A stretch of 64,000 nt of DNA, taken from Chryseobacterium sp. LAM-KRS1. GTDB lineage: Bacteria > Bacteroidota > Bacteroidia > Flavobacteriales > Weeksellaceae. The stretch covers positions 682,001 through 746,000 of the forward strand of contig NZ_JAAOIZ010000004.1 in the NCBI RefSeq assembly GCF_013184525.1. Reading direction: 5' to 3'. The notes under the pieces are model-generated. The model was given only the letters and a program-made list of their open reading frames with translations. It did not search any database and was not told the origin of the DNA. Every line of letters starts with the position of its first letter. Position 1 is the first letter of the stretch. Shown here in pieces: positions 16,855 to 25,748 of the stretch. A program made the translations under genes and the position numbers.

Positions 16855-17136
16855 TTATTTGTTGGCTTTATACCTTTTATCTGGTGTGCCGTCTTTTTTT
16901 AAATGTTTGTTTGCTTTGTATCTTTTATCAGGAGTTCCGTCCTTTTTCATTTTCATTCCATTTGAAGTAGCAGCAGATTTAGTTTCAGTGGCTTTCAATG
17001 CTTTTGGCGCTTCCTGAGCTTTCAAAGTTTTCGGAGCCTGCTGAACAGTTTTAGTTGCAGTTGCCGGAGTTGTTTGTTGAGCAGTTGCAAGACCTAATCC
17101 TAAGATTAATGACATTGCGGTTAATAATTTTTTCAT
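16855..17136 (-). CDS. Small exported lysine-rich repeat protein
   Basis: The 93-aa protein has a signal peptide (about 1-19, LGLGLATAQ) and a low-complexity Ala/Thr/Lys/Gln middle (APKTLKAQEAPKALKATE). The C-terminus carries two exact copies of KKDGTPDKRYKANK separated by HL. The mature protein is strongly basic, so it may bind nucleic acid, acidic glycan or metal-free phosphate surfaces, but nothing in the sequence proves any of these. The strong terminator downstream indicates a separately transcribed gene. I do not recognise a named family. Confidence 0.72.
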   Translation of the reverse strand: MKKLLTAMSLILGLGLATAQQTTPATATKTVQQAPKTLKAQEAPKALKATETKSAATSNGMKMKKDGTPDKRYKANKHLKKDGTPDKRYKANK

Positions 17137-17265
17137 AGAATTACATTATTTTGGTTTTGTTGAGTAAAGGTATGCAAAAATCGTACAGATAGATCTAGTA
17201 TATAGAAACTTAACTAAAGTTTATTACAGATTAAAAAAAGATTAAACGATCGCAGATATTAAAAG

Positions 17266-17293
17266 AAAAAACCTGTTTCTAAAAAGAAACAGG
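17266..17293 (-). terminator. Terminator after the 17314-17706 gene
   Basis: On the minus strand a 9-bp stem (CCTGTTTCT with AGAAACAGG) and a 4-nt loop are followed by six T residues, 21 bases past the stop codon. Confidence 0.85.
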
Positions 17294-17313
17294 CCTGTTA
17301 AAAAAAATAATTA

Positions 17314-17706
17314 TTATCGTGTACAATTGGCTGTCCATGTTTTGCCATCTTTAAGATAAAGGATCTTTAATTCATTATTATCAATCCTTATATAAGAGGT
17401 TGCGCTAGAGCCAATCATAACTAAACTATTATCACCTTTTTGCTCAAACTCTATTCCATTAAGAGCAGGAATGTCATTTGAAAATGCAAAATTATACTTT
17501 GTACCGCTGGCGATTTTGGTTACAAATACACTACCGTCATTGGTGCTTGTATTTGTTGAACCATCATTATAAGATACGCTTCCTCGGTATGTGCCTGCGA
17601 AGAAATCATTGTTTGCGGGATCATCATCCCTGCTACATGATGCTATAGTGACTGCTGCAAAAAATGTCACCATAAAAATGCCCAGAATTTTAATTGCTTT
17701 TTTCAT
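17314..17706 (-). CDS. Putative surface lipoprotein of unknown function
   Basis: The 130-aa protein has a signal peptide with lipobox IASC (Cys24) followed by SRDDDP, an acidic stretch directly after the cysteine like the lipoprotein export signal reported for Bacteroidota surface lipoproteins. The mature part is a small beta-rich domain (GTYRGSVSYNDGST, TKYNFAFSNDIPAL, LKILYLKDGKTW) ending in NCTR. It probably sits on the outer membrane, perhaps facing outwards. The family and function are unknown. It is followed by its own terminator. Confidence 0.7.
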   Translation of the reverse strand: MKKAIKILGIFMVTFFAAVTIASCSRDDDPANNDFFAGTYRGSVSYNDGSTNTSTNDGSVFVTKIASGTKYNFAFSNDIPALNGIEFEQKGDNSLVMIGSSATSYIRIDNNELKILYLKDGKTWTANCTR

Positions 17707-17873
17707 AATACTATTTTTAGTGTTGTTATATTCGTATGAATGAAGTTTTCAAACACTGTGCCATGAAGTAAAATGGTTAGTTTTTTAACTTTTAATTAGA
17801 GTTTTTAGTAGAAAGATGCTATTTAGATTATCGTTGGTGGATTATTTTGATTTTTAAATAATTTGCTATTTTA

Positions 17874-17902
17874 TTGTGTTGGAAAAAATATAGCTACCTT
17901 TG
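17874..17902 (+). promoter_or_regulatory. Promoter of mfd (-33 and -7 elements)
   Basis: TTG at 17874-17876 and TACCTTTG at 17895-17902 are separated by 18 bp, a good match to the Bacteroidota housekeeping promoter. Transcription should start near 17908, which excludes start codons upstream of that point and favours the mfd ATG at 17970. Confidence 0.65.
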
Positions 17903-17969
17903 TTCTAAATTAATGAACGGTTTCGGAGAACTTCCGAAATCGATTTTGTCGTTTATACCGTTATTACTT

Positions 17970-20900
17970 ATGCAGTTAAAACCTATTCATGAAAAATTTC
18001 TTCCGGATTTATTACAAAAAGAATTTGGCAAAGAAATTTTCACACAACTGGAAGCGAATCAACACATCTCGGTAAAAGGGAATGCAGGATCTTCCACTTC
18101 TGTTTTTGTGGCAGAGCTTTTCCTGACCCAAAAGAAGAATATTCTTTACATTATAGATGATAAGGAAGATGCTCTTTATGCTAATACGGAAATGGAGGAT
18201 CTGTTGGGTAAAGACAAGGTTCTTTATTTTCCTGCCACTCATCTTGAACCCTATCAGGTTGAAAAAACTCAGAATGCAAATCTTGTTTTAAGAACAGAGG
18301 TTTTAAATAAAATAAATTCCGGGAAATCTCCAAAAGTAATTGTAGCATATGCCGGAGCTTTATCAGAGAAAGTTCTGAAAAAAGAAGATTTTAAAGCAAT
18401 TTCACATCATATCAAAGTAGGAGATCAGCTCGATTTTGATTTTGTGGATGAACTGCTTTCCCATTATCAGTTTCAGCAGGCAGATTTTGTATCCGAGCCT
18501 GGGGAGTTTTCAGTAAGAGGAGGAATTGTAGATGTTTTTTCTTACTCTAATGAAAAGCCTTATAGAATCACTTTTTTTGGTAACGAGGTAGAAAGCATCA
18601 AAACTTTTGACATTGAAACGCAGCTATCGGTAGATAAGATCAAAGAATTTCAGCTTGTTTCAAATATGAACTTTTCGGTTTCTGGCAGCCGGGTTTCCTT
18701 ACTTCAGCTTCTGCCGAAAGAGAGTTTTGTGATTTCGAGAAATGGAGTGGTAGGATTGCAAAAAATAAGATCATTCTATGAGAAGTCGTTGGAAAAGTAT
18801 GAATCGTTAAGTAAAGATATTGCTCACAGGACTCCTGACGAATTGTTCATTTCCGATCAGGAGTTTTTATTTGATTACAAGAAGTTCAAAACAATTGATT
18901 TCAGCAGTGTTGCTATTGAAGGGCTTAACACTTATGAGATTAGTATAGAGCAAACTTCCCAGCCTTCTTTTCATAAAAATTTTGAATTATTAATTCAGGA
19001 TCTGGAAGAGAAGCAGAATGACGGTTTCGATACCTGGATTTCGTTTTCAACAGAAAAACAAAGAGAACGACTGGAGTCAATTTTTGAAGAACTTGAACAT
19101 AAAATGATCTTCAAAAGCTTTAAATCTGAACTTCATGAAGGTTTTGTTGATAATAACCATAAAATATCTGTGTATACCGATCATCAGATATTTGACCGTT
19201 ATCAAAGATATAAGGCTAAAAATACTTTTGCTAAATCTGAGCAGCTTACCCTCAAGGATCTTATGTCTCTTAAAGTCGGGGATTATATTGCCCATATCGA
19301 TCATGGGATCGGTAAATTTATGGGATTGGTAAAAGTTAATAATGATGGGAAAATTCAGGAATGTTTTAAACTTACCTATAAAAATGGAGATTTACTTTAC
19401 GTAAGTATTCATTCACTTCATAAAATATCAAAATATAACGGGCCTGATGGTAAAGAAGTTGTTCTGAGTAAATTAGGATCTCCGGCATGGAAGTCTTTAA
19501 AGCAAAAAACAAAAGCAAAAGTAAAGCAGATCGCTTTTGATCTTATCAAACTTTATGCACAAAGAAAAACCGCTCAAGGTTTTGCTTATACCCCGGATTC
19601 TTATTTACAGAATGAATTGGAAGCCAGTTTTATTTATGAAGATACTCCGGATCAGGAAAAAGCAACGATTGATGTGAAGGCGGATATGGAGGCTAGTACT
19701 GTGATGGATCGTCTGGTATGTGGAGATGTAGGTTTTGGTAAAACAGAAGTTGCAATAAGAGCTGCGTTTAAGGCAGCAACAGATGGCAAACAGGTTGCGG
19801 TTTTAGTTCCAACGACAATTCTTGCATTTCAGCATTACAGAAGCTTTAAGGAAAGGCTGAAAGATTTTCCGGTGAATGTTTCATACATCAATAGATTCAG
19901 GTCAGCAAAACAAAAATCGGAAGCTTTAGAAGGATTAAAAAATGGTAAAGTAGATATCATCATAGGAACGCATCAGCTTGCCAGCAATAGTGTTAAGTTT
20001 AAAGATTTAGGCTTGTTGATTATTGATGAGGAACATAAGTTCGGAGTTTCCGTAAAAGATAAGCTGAAAACGCTTAAAAGCAATGTGGATACACTTACAC
20101 TGACGGCGACACCTATTCCGAGAACTTTGCAGTTCTCCTTAATGGCTGCAAGAGATTTATCTGTCATCAAAACACCACCGCCTAACAGGCAGCCGGTAGA
20201 TACTCAGATTATCGGGTTTAATGAAGAGATTCTTCGTGATGCCGTTTCATATGAATTACAAAGAGACGGACAAGTCTATTTTATCAACAACCGGATTGAA
20301 AATTTAAAAGATATTGCGGGACTCATCCAGAGATTGGTTCCGGACGCCAGGGTTATTACCGGTCATGGCCAAATGGAAGGGAAGCAGCTGGAGCGGAATG
20401 TCCTTGATTTTATGGAGGGCAAATATGATGTACTGGTCTCAACAACTATTGTGGAAAGTGGGGTAGATGTTCCGAATGCCAATACGATATTTATCAATGA
20501 TGCCCAAAGGTTCGGTATGGCGGATCTCCATCAGATGAGGGGAAGGGTTGGACGAAGTAACAGGAAAGCTTTCTGTTATCTGATTACTCCTCCTTATGAT
20601 ATGATGACTTCTGATGCGAGAAAGAGATTGGAAGCTATTGAACAGTTTTCAGATCTTGGAAGTGGATTCCAGATTGCCATGAAAGATCTGGAAATCCGTG
20701 GCGCAGGAGATTTGTTAGGTGCTGAGCAAAGTGGATTTATTAATGAAATGGGATTTGAAACATACCAGAAGCTGATGCAGGAAGCTTTGGAGGAGTTAAA
20801 AGATGATGAAGATTTTGAAAACCTATTTGACAATGAAGAGGACAGGCAGAAACTTTTTAAATCTGTAAAGGAAGTGAATATAGATACCGACCTGGAGCTC

Positions 20901-21332
20901 ATGCTTCCTGATTTCTATATCTCTAATACAGAAGAGAGGTTATTGCTGTATCAGAAGATTGCAGAAATTGATAATGAAAAAGATCTTCAGAAATTTGAAT
21001 CCGAATTGATAGACCGTTTTGGGCCTTTACCGGAGGAAGCTGTTAATCTTTTAAAAAGTGTGTCTTTAAAATGGCTCGCTGCAGACATTGGATTTGAAAA
21101 AATAGTTATGAAGAATGGTGTGTTTTTAGGGTATTTTCCAGGTAATCCTCAAGATAAGTTTTATCAGACAGAAAAATTCAGGAACATTATCAATTACCTT
21201 ACTCAAAATCCTTCGGAGGCTCAATTAAAAGAAAAAATAGGAAAAGAAGGGAATAATTTAATGATGAGAAAAGATAAGGTAAAAAATGTAGATGAAGTAA
21301 ATATTTTGTTGAGGTCTATATTGCAGCTATAG
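17970..21332 (+). CDS. mfd: Transcription-repair coupling factor Mfd
   Basis: The 1120-aa DNA translocase removes RNA polymerase stalled at lesions and recruits UvrA. The N-terminal UvrB-like region (about 1-300) contains PATHLEPYQVEK and GEFSVRGGIVDVFS. The RNAP-interacting and linker region includes LKVGDYIAHIDHGIGKF (about 430). The helicase core has Walker A CGDVGFGKTEVA (about 583) and LIIDEEHKFG (about 683), then TATPIPRTLQ and QMRGRVGRSNRKAFCYL. The C-terminal domain follows. The frame extends upstream to a TTG at 17874 and an ATG at 17913, but the promoter ends at 17902, so 17970 (MQLKPIHEKF) is the better start. Confidence 0.95.
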   Translation: MQLKPIHEKFLPDLLQKEFGKEIFTQLEANQHISVKGNAGSSTSVFVAELFLTQKKNILYIIDDKEDALYANTEMEDLLGKDKVLYFPATHLEPYQVEKTQNANLVLRTEVLNKINSGKSPKVIVAYAGALSEKVLKKEDFKAISHHIKVGDQLDFDFVDELLSHYQFQQADFVSEPGEFSVRGGIVDVFSYSNEKPYRITFFGNEVESIKTFDIETQLSVDKIKEFQLVSNMNFSVSGSRVSLLQLLPKESFVISRNGVVGLQKIRSFYEKSLEKYESLSKDIAHRTPDELFISDQEFLFDYKKFKTIDFSSVAIEGLNTYEISIEQTSQPSFHKNFELLIQDLEEKQNDGFDTWISFSTEKQRERLESIFEELEHKMIFKSFKSELHEGFVDNNHKISVYTDHQIFDRYQRYKAKNTFAKSEQLTLKDLMSLKVGDYIAHIDHGIGKFMGLVKVNNDGKIQECFKLTYKNGDLLYVSIHSLHKISKYNGPDGKEVVLSKLGSPAWKSLKQKTKAKVKQIAFDLIKLYAQRKTAQGFAYTPDSYLQNELEASFIYEDTPDQEKATIDVKADMEASTVMDRLVCGDVGFGKTEVAIRAAFKAATDGKQVAVLVPTTILAFQHYRSFKERLKDFPVNVSYINRFRSAKQKSEALEGLKNGKVDIIIGTHQLASNSVKFKDLGLLIIDEEHKFGVSVKDKLKTLKSNVDTLTLTATPIPRTLQFSLMAARDLSVIKTPPPNRQPVDTQIIGFNEEILRDAVSYELQRDGQVYFINNRIENLKDIAGLIQRLVPDARVITGHGQMEGKQLERNVLDFMEGKYDVLVSTTIVESGVDVPNANTIFINDAQRFGMADLHQMRGRVGRSNRKAFCYLITPPYDMMTSDARKRLEAIEQFSDLGSGFQIAMKDLEIRGAGDLLGAEQSGFINEMGFETYQKLMQEALEELKDDEDFENLFDNEEDRQKLFKSVKEVNIDTDLELMLPDFYISNTEERLLLYQKIAEIDNEKDLQKFESELIDRFGPLPEEAVNLLKSVSLKWLAADIGFEKIVMKNGVFLGYFPGNPQDKFYQTEKFRNIINYLTQNPSEAQLKEKIGKEGNNLMMRKDKVKNVDEVNILLRSILQL

Positions 21333-21441
21333 CCCTGTTTTAAAGATAATTCTACTTTTCGTTACGAAGAATTCTATTAATACATAGGCATATTTCTATG
21401 GTATAAATAATTAAACTATAGGGTTTTATATTAAAATTGTG

Positions 21442-21449
21442 TACCTTTG
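21442..21449 (+). promoter_or_regulatory. -7 promoter element of the three-gene secreted protein array
   Basis: TACCTTTG (TAnnTTTG) lies 11 nt before the ATG at 21461. The frame is open from an upstream TTG at 21437, but this element makes 21461 the likely start. The two following genes have only 2-3 nt gaps, so they share this promoter. Confidence 0.6.
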
Positions 21450-21460
21450 TGCCGCTTATT

Positions 21461-22282
21461 ATGAAAAAAACTATGTATTACTGCATAGCAGGGCTTTGCT
21501 CTGTCTATGCTCACGCGCAGGTGGGAATTGACACTAATTCACCAAATTCGACTCTCGATGTAAACGGGAAAACCACCTTAAGAAAAGAATTAAGAGTGGG
21601 AGGTACTCCTACTCAAGTTGGAAATGCCGGACTAAACGGACAAGTTTTAGTTTCGCAGGGAGAAAATCTACCTCCTGTATGGAAATCAATCAACGTATCT
21701 TTTATGGAAGAAGGACAGTACAAATTAATTAATTCGTACCTGTCTCTGGATCAAAAAGGAATTACCAGTCTATCTAATGGTGTGGCAGGTGATATGATCT
21801 ATACCAATGTTGTTGGGGATAATATAACCGATACCAGCAAGGGTAAATGGGTGAAGATTGAAGGCCTTGAAAATAATTTTACAGTTAAAAATCCTAAAAA
21901 CAGGATTACTTACCAATTCCAGACAGGGATTGAACTGAAAGCTCCCGTGGCTACTACTTCTCAGAATATAAGCTTTACATGCGGAGTATTCAGAGGAGGT
22001 AAGCTTGTTGCTGTTCGTCCTGATAAGGTCTCTTCTACAAATAATACAGACAAAGGAGGATTTCAGGACTATATTTTTACACTGAATTACACTGAGCAAA
22101 ACGTTCCCCTTGGTGCTCAGAAAATTGAAGTGGCTTGTAGAAAAATTGAGTCTTCTGATGTGAACAGCCAATTTTCGATTGGACGTAACATTTCGAATTC
22201 CAATACAGTTTCTAATGCCTTTACTTTAGAATCGGATCTAAAGATTGATATTATTGAATACGTAACCTACAAAGCCAACTAA
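21461..22282 (+). CDS. Secreted protein with tail-fibre-like N-terminal motif, array member 1
   Basis: The 273-aa protein has a signal peptide (LCSVYAHAQ), then VGIDTNSPNSTLDVNGKTT and a GNAGLNGQVLVSQGE segment. This is the short beta-rich motif found at the N-terminus of many flavobacterial secreted proteins and resembling tail-fibre shaft sequences. The ~170-residue C-terminal part is beta-rich, with a conserved SFTCGVFRGGKLVAVR segment and an EVACRK strand that recur in the next two genes. No enzyme motif and no T9SS sorting signal were seen. It is the first of three tandem paralogs spaced 2-3 nt apart, suggesting co-expressed structural or adhesive subunits. Confidence 0.8.
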   Translation: MKKTMYYCIAGLCSVYAHAQVGIDTNSPNSTLDVNGKTTLRKELRVGGTPTQVGNAGLNGQVLVSQGENLPPVWKSINVSFMEEGQYKLINSYLSLDQKGITSLSNGVAGDMIYTNVVGDNITDTSKGKWVKIEGLENNFTVKNPKNRITYQFQTGIELKAPVATTSQNISFTCGVFRGGKLVAVRPDKVSSTNNTDKGGFQDYIFTLNYTEQNVPLGAQKIEVACRKIESSDVNSQFSIGRNISNSNTVSNAFTLESDLKIDIIEYVTYKAN

Positions 22283-22284
22283 TT

Positions 22285-23100
22285 ATGAAAAATATATTAT
22301 CGCTTCTATTCTTATCAATCGGGCTTTCTGTTTCTGCGCAGATAGGAATAAAAACAGTAACTCCAAGAGCAAAACTTGATGTAAACGGAGATATTAACCT
22401 TCGTAATAAACTGGTTGTTTTAAATACAACAGACAATAGCCTCGTTCAGGGGACAAATGGCCAGATATTGGTTTCACAGGGAGAAAATTATCCTCCGATT
22501 TGGAAAACACTTAGAATTCCTGAATATGAACCTAATCAGTTTTACCTGATCTTTAATAACTCTTTTTCAGATAGAACAGGTGTTACTTTTACTGGAACTG
22601 AGGAATCTTCTACAAGATCTACACGATCTACGAGCTTTGTAAAAGGGAGCGACTTCAGCATTTTTAATAACTTTAAAAAGATCAATGCTTTATCTCAGCC
22701 GTTCCAGGTATACAGTACGGATAGTAAAACGTATTTTCAGTTTGAAACTGTAGTTCATACGAATTTCCCTGCTAATGGTGCTACAGATACTTCGATTGAT
22801 TATGCTTGCGGAATCTTTGTAGATAATAAATTGGTGAACCTAAGACAAGGGAATATTAAAGCCAGTACTGCAAGTAATACCTTTTTAACTCACAATCAAA
22901 TCGGAATTGCTTCGAATCTTACAAAAGGAACTCATACTGTAAGTGTGGCTTGTTCAAGATTGCAGTCATATAATACGAATAATGCTACTTTGGGAATAGG
23001 AATCAACGTGGCAACCAATATCGATAGCTTTATTGCCCAGTCTTCTCTTAAAGTGGACGTTTACGAAATCCCTCAAGTCTTTAACACCATTTTAAATTAA
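22285..23100 (+). CDS. Secreted protein with tail-fibre-like N-terminal motif, array member 2
   Basis: The 271-aa paralog of the preceding gene begins 2 nt after its stop codon. It has a signal peptide (LSVSAQ), IGIKTVTPRAKLDVNGDINL, QGTNGQILVSQGENYPPIWK, and a beta-rich C-terminal domain with SIDYACGIFVDNKLVNLR and TVSVACSRL. The paired cysteines in the two strands (YACG and ACS) are kept in all three family members and could form a disulfide. The product is probably periplasmic or outer-surface. The role is unknown; co-expression implies a mixed assembly with its neighbours. Confidence 0.8.
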   Translation: MKNILSLLFLSIGLSVSAQIGIKTVTPRAKLDVNGDINLRNKLVVLNTTDNSLVQGTNGQILVSQGENYPPIWKTLRIPEYEPNQFYLIFNNSFSDRTGVTFTGTEESSTRSTRSTSFVKGSDFSIFNNFKKINALSQPFQVYSTDSKTYFQFETVVHTNFPANGATDTSIDYACGIFVDNKLVNLRQGNIKASTASNTFLTHNQIGIASNLTKGTHTVSVACSRLQSYNTNNATLGIGINVATNIDSFIAQSSLKVDVYEIPQVFNTILN

Positions 23101-23103
23101 ATC

Positions 23104-23847
23104 ATGAAAAAAATATTTTTAATAACATTATTATTAGGTGTTGGTTTGTCTAAAGCTCAAGTGGGAATCAATACTAAAACACCTGTAAACACATTAGATA
23201 TTAATGGAGATGTCAATGTAAATAAAGAATTGAGAACAGGAGGGACTAATACCGTAAAAGGGAACGCAGGAAATGCTGGAGAGATTTTTCATAACAATTC
23301 CGATTTGGTTAGTAACGATTGGAAAAGTATAAAGATTGCAGACGGACAGGGAAGTATGGCTTTGTTTTCCATCAATACGGTTTCTGATAAAGTAGGTGCT
23401 ACTTTTTCAGGGGCAAACGGTTCTACATCACCTTATGCAGAAAATGCGGCCTTAGATGCTACTTGGACTGTTCTGACAGGAGCTGTTGATACTTTTTCTA
23501 TTACCAATGCAACGAATAAAGTAGTGTTTACTTTTCAGACAACGACACAAAAAACGGCTAATGCAAATTCTTCAATAAGTTATGCTTGCGGAATTTTTGT
23601 GAACAATACGCTTAAGGCTGTGAGGACTGACGTTTTGGTTGGAGGTGATGGTACAAATAAGATTTTCAATCTTAATGCTACACTTACTAACCTTACTCCT
23701 CAGAATAACTATAGCGTTAAAGCAGCATGTACTAAAAGAAACCTGAACTCCGGAACTTTAGGAACAGGAAAAGCTGTAAATACAACTTATTTAAATGATG
23801 ATATGGCACAATCAGTACTTACTACTCAGGTACTGCAACCTTACTAA
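23104..23847 (+). CDS. Secreted protein with tail-fibre-like N-terminal motif, array member 3
   Basis: The 247-aa third paralog starts 3 nt after member 2. It has a signal peptide (GLSKAQ), VGINTKTPVNTLDINGDVNV, then GNAGEIFHNNSDLVSNDWKS in place of the LVSQGE segment of the other two, and a C-terminal beta-rich domain with SISYACGIFVNNTLKAVR and YSVKAACTKR. The last 20 residues differ most among the three. A strong terminator follows, closing the array. The function is unknown. Confidence 0.8.
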   Translation: MKKIFLITLLLGVGLSKAQVGINTKTPVNTLDINGDVNVNKELRTGGTNTVKGNAGNAGEIFHNNSDLVSNDWKSIKIADGQGSMALFSINTVSDKVGATFSGANGSTSPYAENAALDATWTVLTGAVDTFSITNATNKVVFTFQTTTQKTANANSSISYACGIFVNNTLKAVRTDVLVGGDGTNKIFNLNATLTNLTPQNNYSVKAACTKRNLNSGTLGTGKAVNTTYLNDDMAQSVLTTQVLQPY

Positions 23848-23867
23848 TCATTAATTTTATCGATAAA

Positions 23868-23910
23868 AAAACAAAAAAACTAAAAGATCCGCTTTTAGTT
23901 TTTTTGTTTT
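23868..23910 (+). terminator. Terminator of the three-gene secreted protein array
   Basis: A long, nearly perfect hairpin pairs an AAAACAAAAAAACTAAAAG arm with CTTTTAGTTTTTTTGTTTT around a 5-nt loop. It begins 20 bases after the stop at 23847 and has a T-rich second arm. Confidence 0.85.
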
Positions 23911-24086
23911 ATAGCACAACTTACTTATAAGTAAATAGCTCTCCTAAAGATATAGTCTACAGTGAAATATATTTTTTTTACCCAACTTTTCTCTTCAGAA
24001 TATCTAAAGTACAAGAAAACCTGCTTATTTGATTGTTAGTTTTCTTATAATATAAATAAATATATGCTTTTTGTTTAAAAAAAAAT

Positions 24087-24094
24087 TATATTTG
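24087..24094 (+). promoter_or_regulatory. -7 promoter element of the 24121-25053 lipoprotein gene
   Basis: TATATTTG (TAnnTTTG) lies 26 nt before the ATG at 24121. An in-frame TTG at 24115 is a possible alternative start, but ATG gives the normal signal peptide. Confidence 0.55.
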
Positions 24095-24120
24095 TGAAAA
24101 AATAAATAATCCCCTTGGAA

Positions 24121-25053
24121 ATGAAACAACTTTTCTATTTTATTTTACTGTTTGCTGGTTTTTCTTCCATTCATTCGTGTAAAGATCTTATTGATGAAGA
24201 CGGAAATCCACTTGTTGATTTACATAACAATACCGGACTGACAGGGCCTAGAGCTTTGTATAGAGAAATTACGGATGCTGATACCATTGCAGAGTATCAT
24301 TACAGTGGGCTGCTTTTATCCCGTGTGCTTACAGATAGTGCTTCTATTACAGATATTATGTATAGCGGAGATAAGGTAAGCAAGATTGATTTCAGAGGTT
24401 TTCTTGATTTAGATAATAATGGAAAATTAGATAAGGATAGTGTTTCATATTCTCAGATTTTCACTTATGGTGTATCCGGAAAAATAGATAAGGTATCTGA
24501 AAGCCGTTCAGTGTTCAGGAGAACACCTCCGGTTATTCCGGGAGATCCTCCAGGACCTCAAACTCTTTTCAGAAAAACCAAGACTCTTTATAATTTGAAA
24601 TATGCAGCTTCAACAAGCAAGCTTGACAGTATTATCATGAGATCAGGAGAGGATGTTTCAGGAGTTCCGTTTGTTTACAAAAACTATTCAAGAACTGGAT
24701 ATACTTATTTAGGGGATAATGTAAGTAAAGTAGTAAGACATTATGGCCCGATGAGTAATGACGTATTTGGCGCACCAACAGGTAAACTGGGTTATGATTA
24801 TGCGAACTTTGACACTCAGATAAGTGCATATACATTGCTTCCTTTTGCTTATAAAATATCTGTGATCCTTTCTACAGAAATGAATGATAAGAGAAGTCTG
24901 ATCCTATCTCCAAACAGTCCTAAGAGAATGGCGATAACAGATCTTACTACACCTATTCCTGTTCCGGCAGTGTTCAGTACAGATTATCATTACGATCCGC
25001 AGACTTACGTAACAAAAGGGTATGGAATAAATTATATCTACAAGCCTTTATAA
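24121..25053 (+). CDS. Putative lipoprotein of unknown function
   Basis: The 310-aa protein starts with MKQLFYFILLFAGFSSIHSC, a lipoprotein signal with Cys20, followed by KDLIDEDG, an acidic post-cysteine region as in surface-exported Bacteroidota lipoproteins. The body alternates short beta strands with turns (YHYSGLLLSRVLTDSA, IMYSGDKVSKIDF, YSQIFTYGVSGKIDKVSE, GYTYLGDNVSKVVRHYG), a pattern seen in YD/RHS-like or DUF beta-sheet lipoproteins. No catalytic motif was found. It stands alone, between its own promoter and a terminator. Confidence 0.75.
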   Translation: MKQLFYFILLFAGFSSIHSCKDLIDEDGNPLVDLHNNTGLTGPRALYREITDADTIAEYHYSGLLLSRVLTDSASITDIMYSGDKVSKIDFRGFLDLDNNGKLDKDSVSYSQIFTYGVSGKIDKVSESRSVFRRTPPVIPGDPPGPQTLFRKTKTLYNLKYAASTSKLDSIIMRSGEDVSGVPFVYKNYSRTGYTYLGDNVSKVVRHYGPMSNDVFGAPTGKLGYDYANFDTQISAYTLLPFAYKISVILSTEMNDKRSLILSPNSPKRMAITDLTTPIPVPAVFSTDYHYDPQTYVTKGYGINYIYKPL

Positions 25054-25074
25054 AATTTTTTTTAACAATAGATC

Positions 25075-25107
25075 AACTCAATTCTTTAACGGATTGAGTT
25101 TTTTTAT
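25075..25107 (+). terminator. Terminator after the 24121-25053 lipoprotein gene
   Basis: An 8-bp stem (AACTCAAT with ATTGAGTT) and a 10-nt loop are followed by a T run, 22 bases after the stop codon and just before the pth promoter. Confidence 0.8.
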
Positions 25108-25118
25108 TTTTTATCCCT

Positions 25119-25126
25119 TAATTTTG
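25119..25126 (+). promoter_or_regulatory. -7 promoter element of pth
   Basis: TAATTTTG (TAnnTTTG) lies 13 nt before the pth ATG at 25140, leaving a leader of only a few bases. Confidence 0.55.
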
Positions 25127-25139
25127 CAAAAAATTTCAA

Positions 25140-25703
25140 ATGAAATATTTAATAGTCGGACTCGGTAACAAGGGTGCGGAATATGAAAATACACGTCATA
25201 ATATAGGATTCAAGGTTGCAGAAAAAATAGCAGAAAGTCTTGAAGCTTCATTTAATACAACCAATTTCGGATGGATGGCAGAAGGGAAATATAAGGGCAG
25301 GAAAGTCTTTATTTTAAAACCGGACACTTATATGAATCTTTCTGGTAATGCTGTAAAATACTGGATGCACAAAGAAAATATCCCTCTGGAAAATATATTA
25401 ATTATTACGGATGATCTGGTACTTCCTTTCGGGACATTAAGAATGAAAATGAAAGGATCTGATGCGGGACACAACGGTTTAAAAAATATTAATGAAGTTC
25501 TGAAGACACAGAATTACGCACGGCTTCGCTTTGGAATTTCTGCGGACTTTACTGAAGGGAGACAGGTAGATTATGTTTTGGGTACGTGGAATGAAGAGGA
25601 AAGAGAAAAATTGCCAGAAAGAATTGAACAGTTTTCAAAGGCGTGCCTTTCATTTGTTTTTGCGGGCATTAACAATACAATGTCAGCTTTCAACGGGAAA
25701 TAA
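25140..25703 (+). CDS. pth: Peptidyl-tRNA hydrolase
   Basis: The 187-aa cytoplasmic esterase recycles peptidyl-tRNAs that fall off ribosomes. The N-terminus has LIVGLGNKGAEYENTRHNIGF with the catalytic His of TRHNIGF (about residue 20). The substrate-binding PDTYMNLSGNAV follows, with ITDDLVLPFGTLRMKMKGSDAGHNGLKNI carrying the conserved Asp and the GHNGL loop. The length is normal for the bacterial enzyme. It is transcribed alone between two terminators and preceded by its own promoter. Confidence 0.97.
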   Translation: MKYLIVGLGNKGAEYENTRHNIGFKVAEKIAESLEASFNTTNFGWMAEGKYKGRKVFILKPDTYMNLSGNAVKYWMHKENIPLENILIITDDLVLPFGTLRMKMKGSDAGHNGLKNINEVLKTQNYARLRFGISADFTEGRQVDYVLGTWNEEEREKLPERIEQFSKACLSFVFAGINNTMSAFNGK

Positions 25704-25722
25704 ATCAGATTTTATATAAAAC

Positions 25723-25748
25723 AATAAACCTCCGTCAGGAGGTTTTAT
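25723..25748. terminator. Bidirectional terminator between pth and the 25748-26170 gene
   Basis: An 8-bp core stem (AAACCTCC with GGAGGTTT, extended by AATA/TATT pairs) with a 4-nt loop has A/T tracts on both sides. It separates the convergent genes. Confidence 0.8.

Noticed and set aside
21340..21390. Partial inverted repeat (TTCTAC...GAAGAATT) after mfd as a terminator
   Set aside because: The stem is imperfect and no T run follows it in the plus direction.
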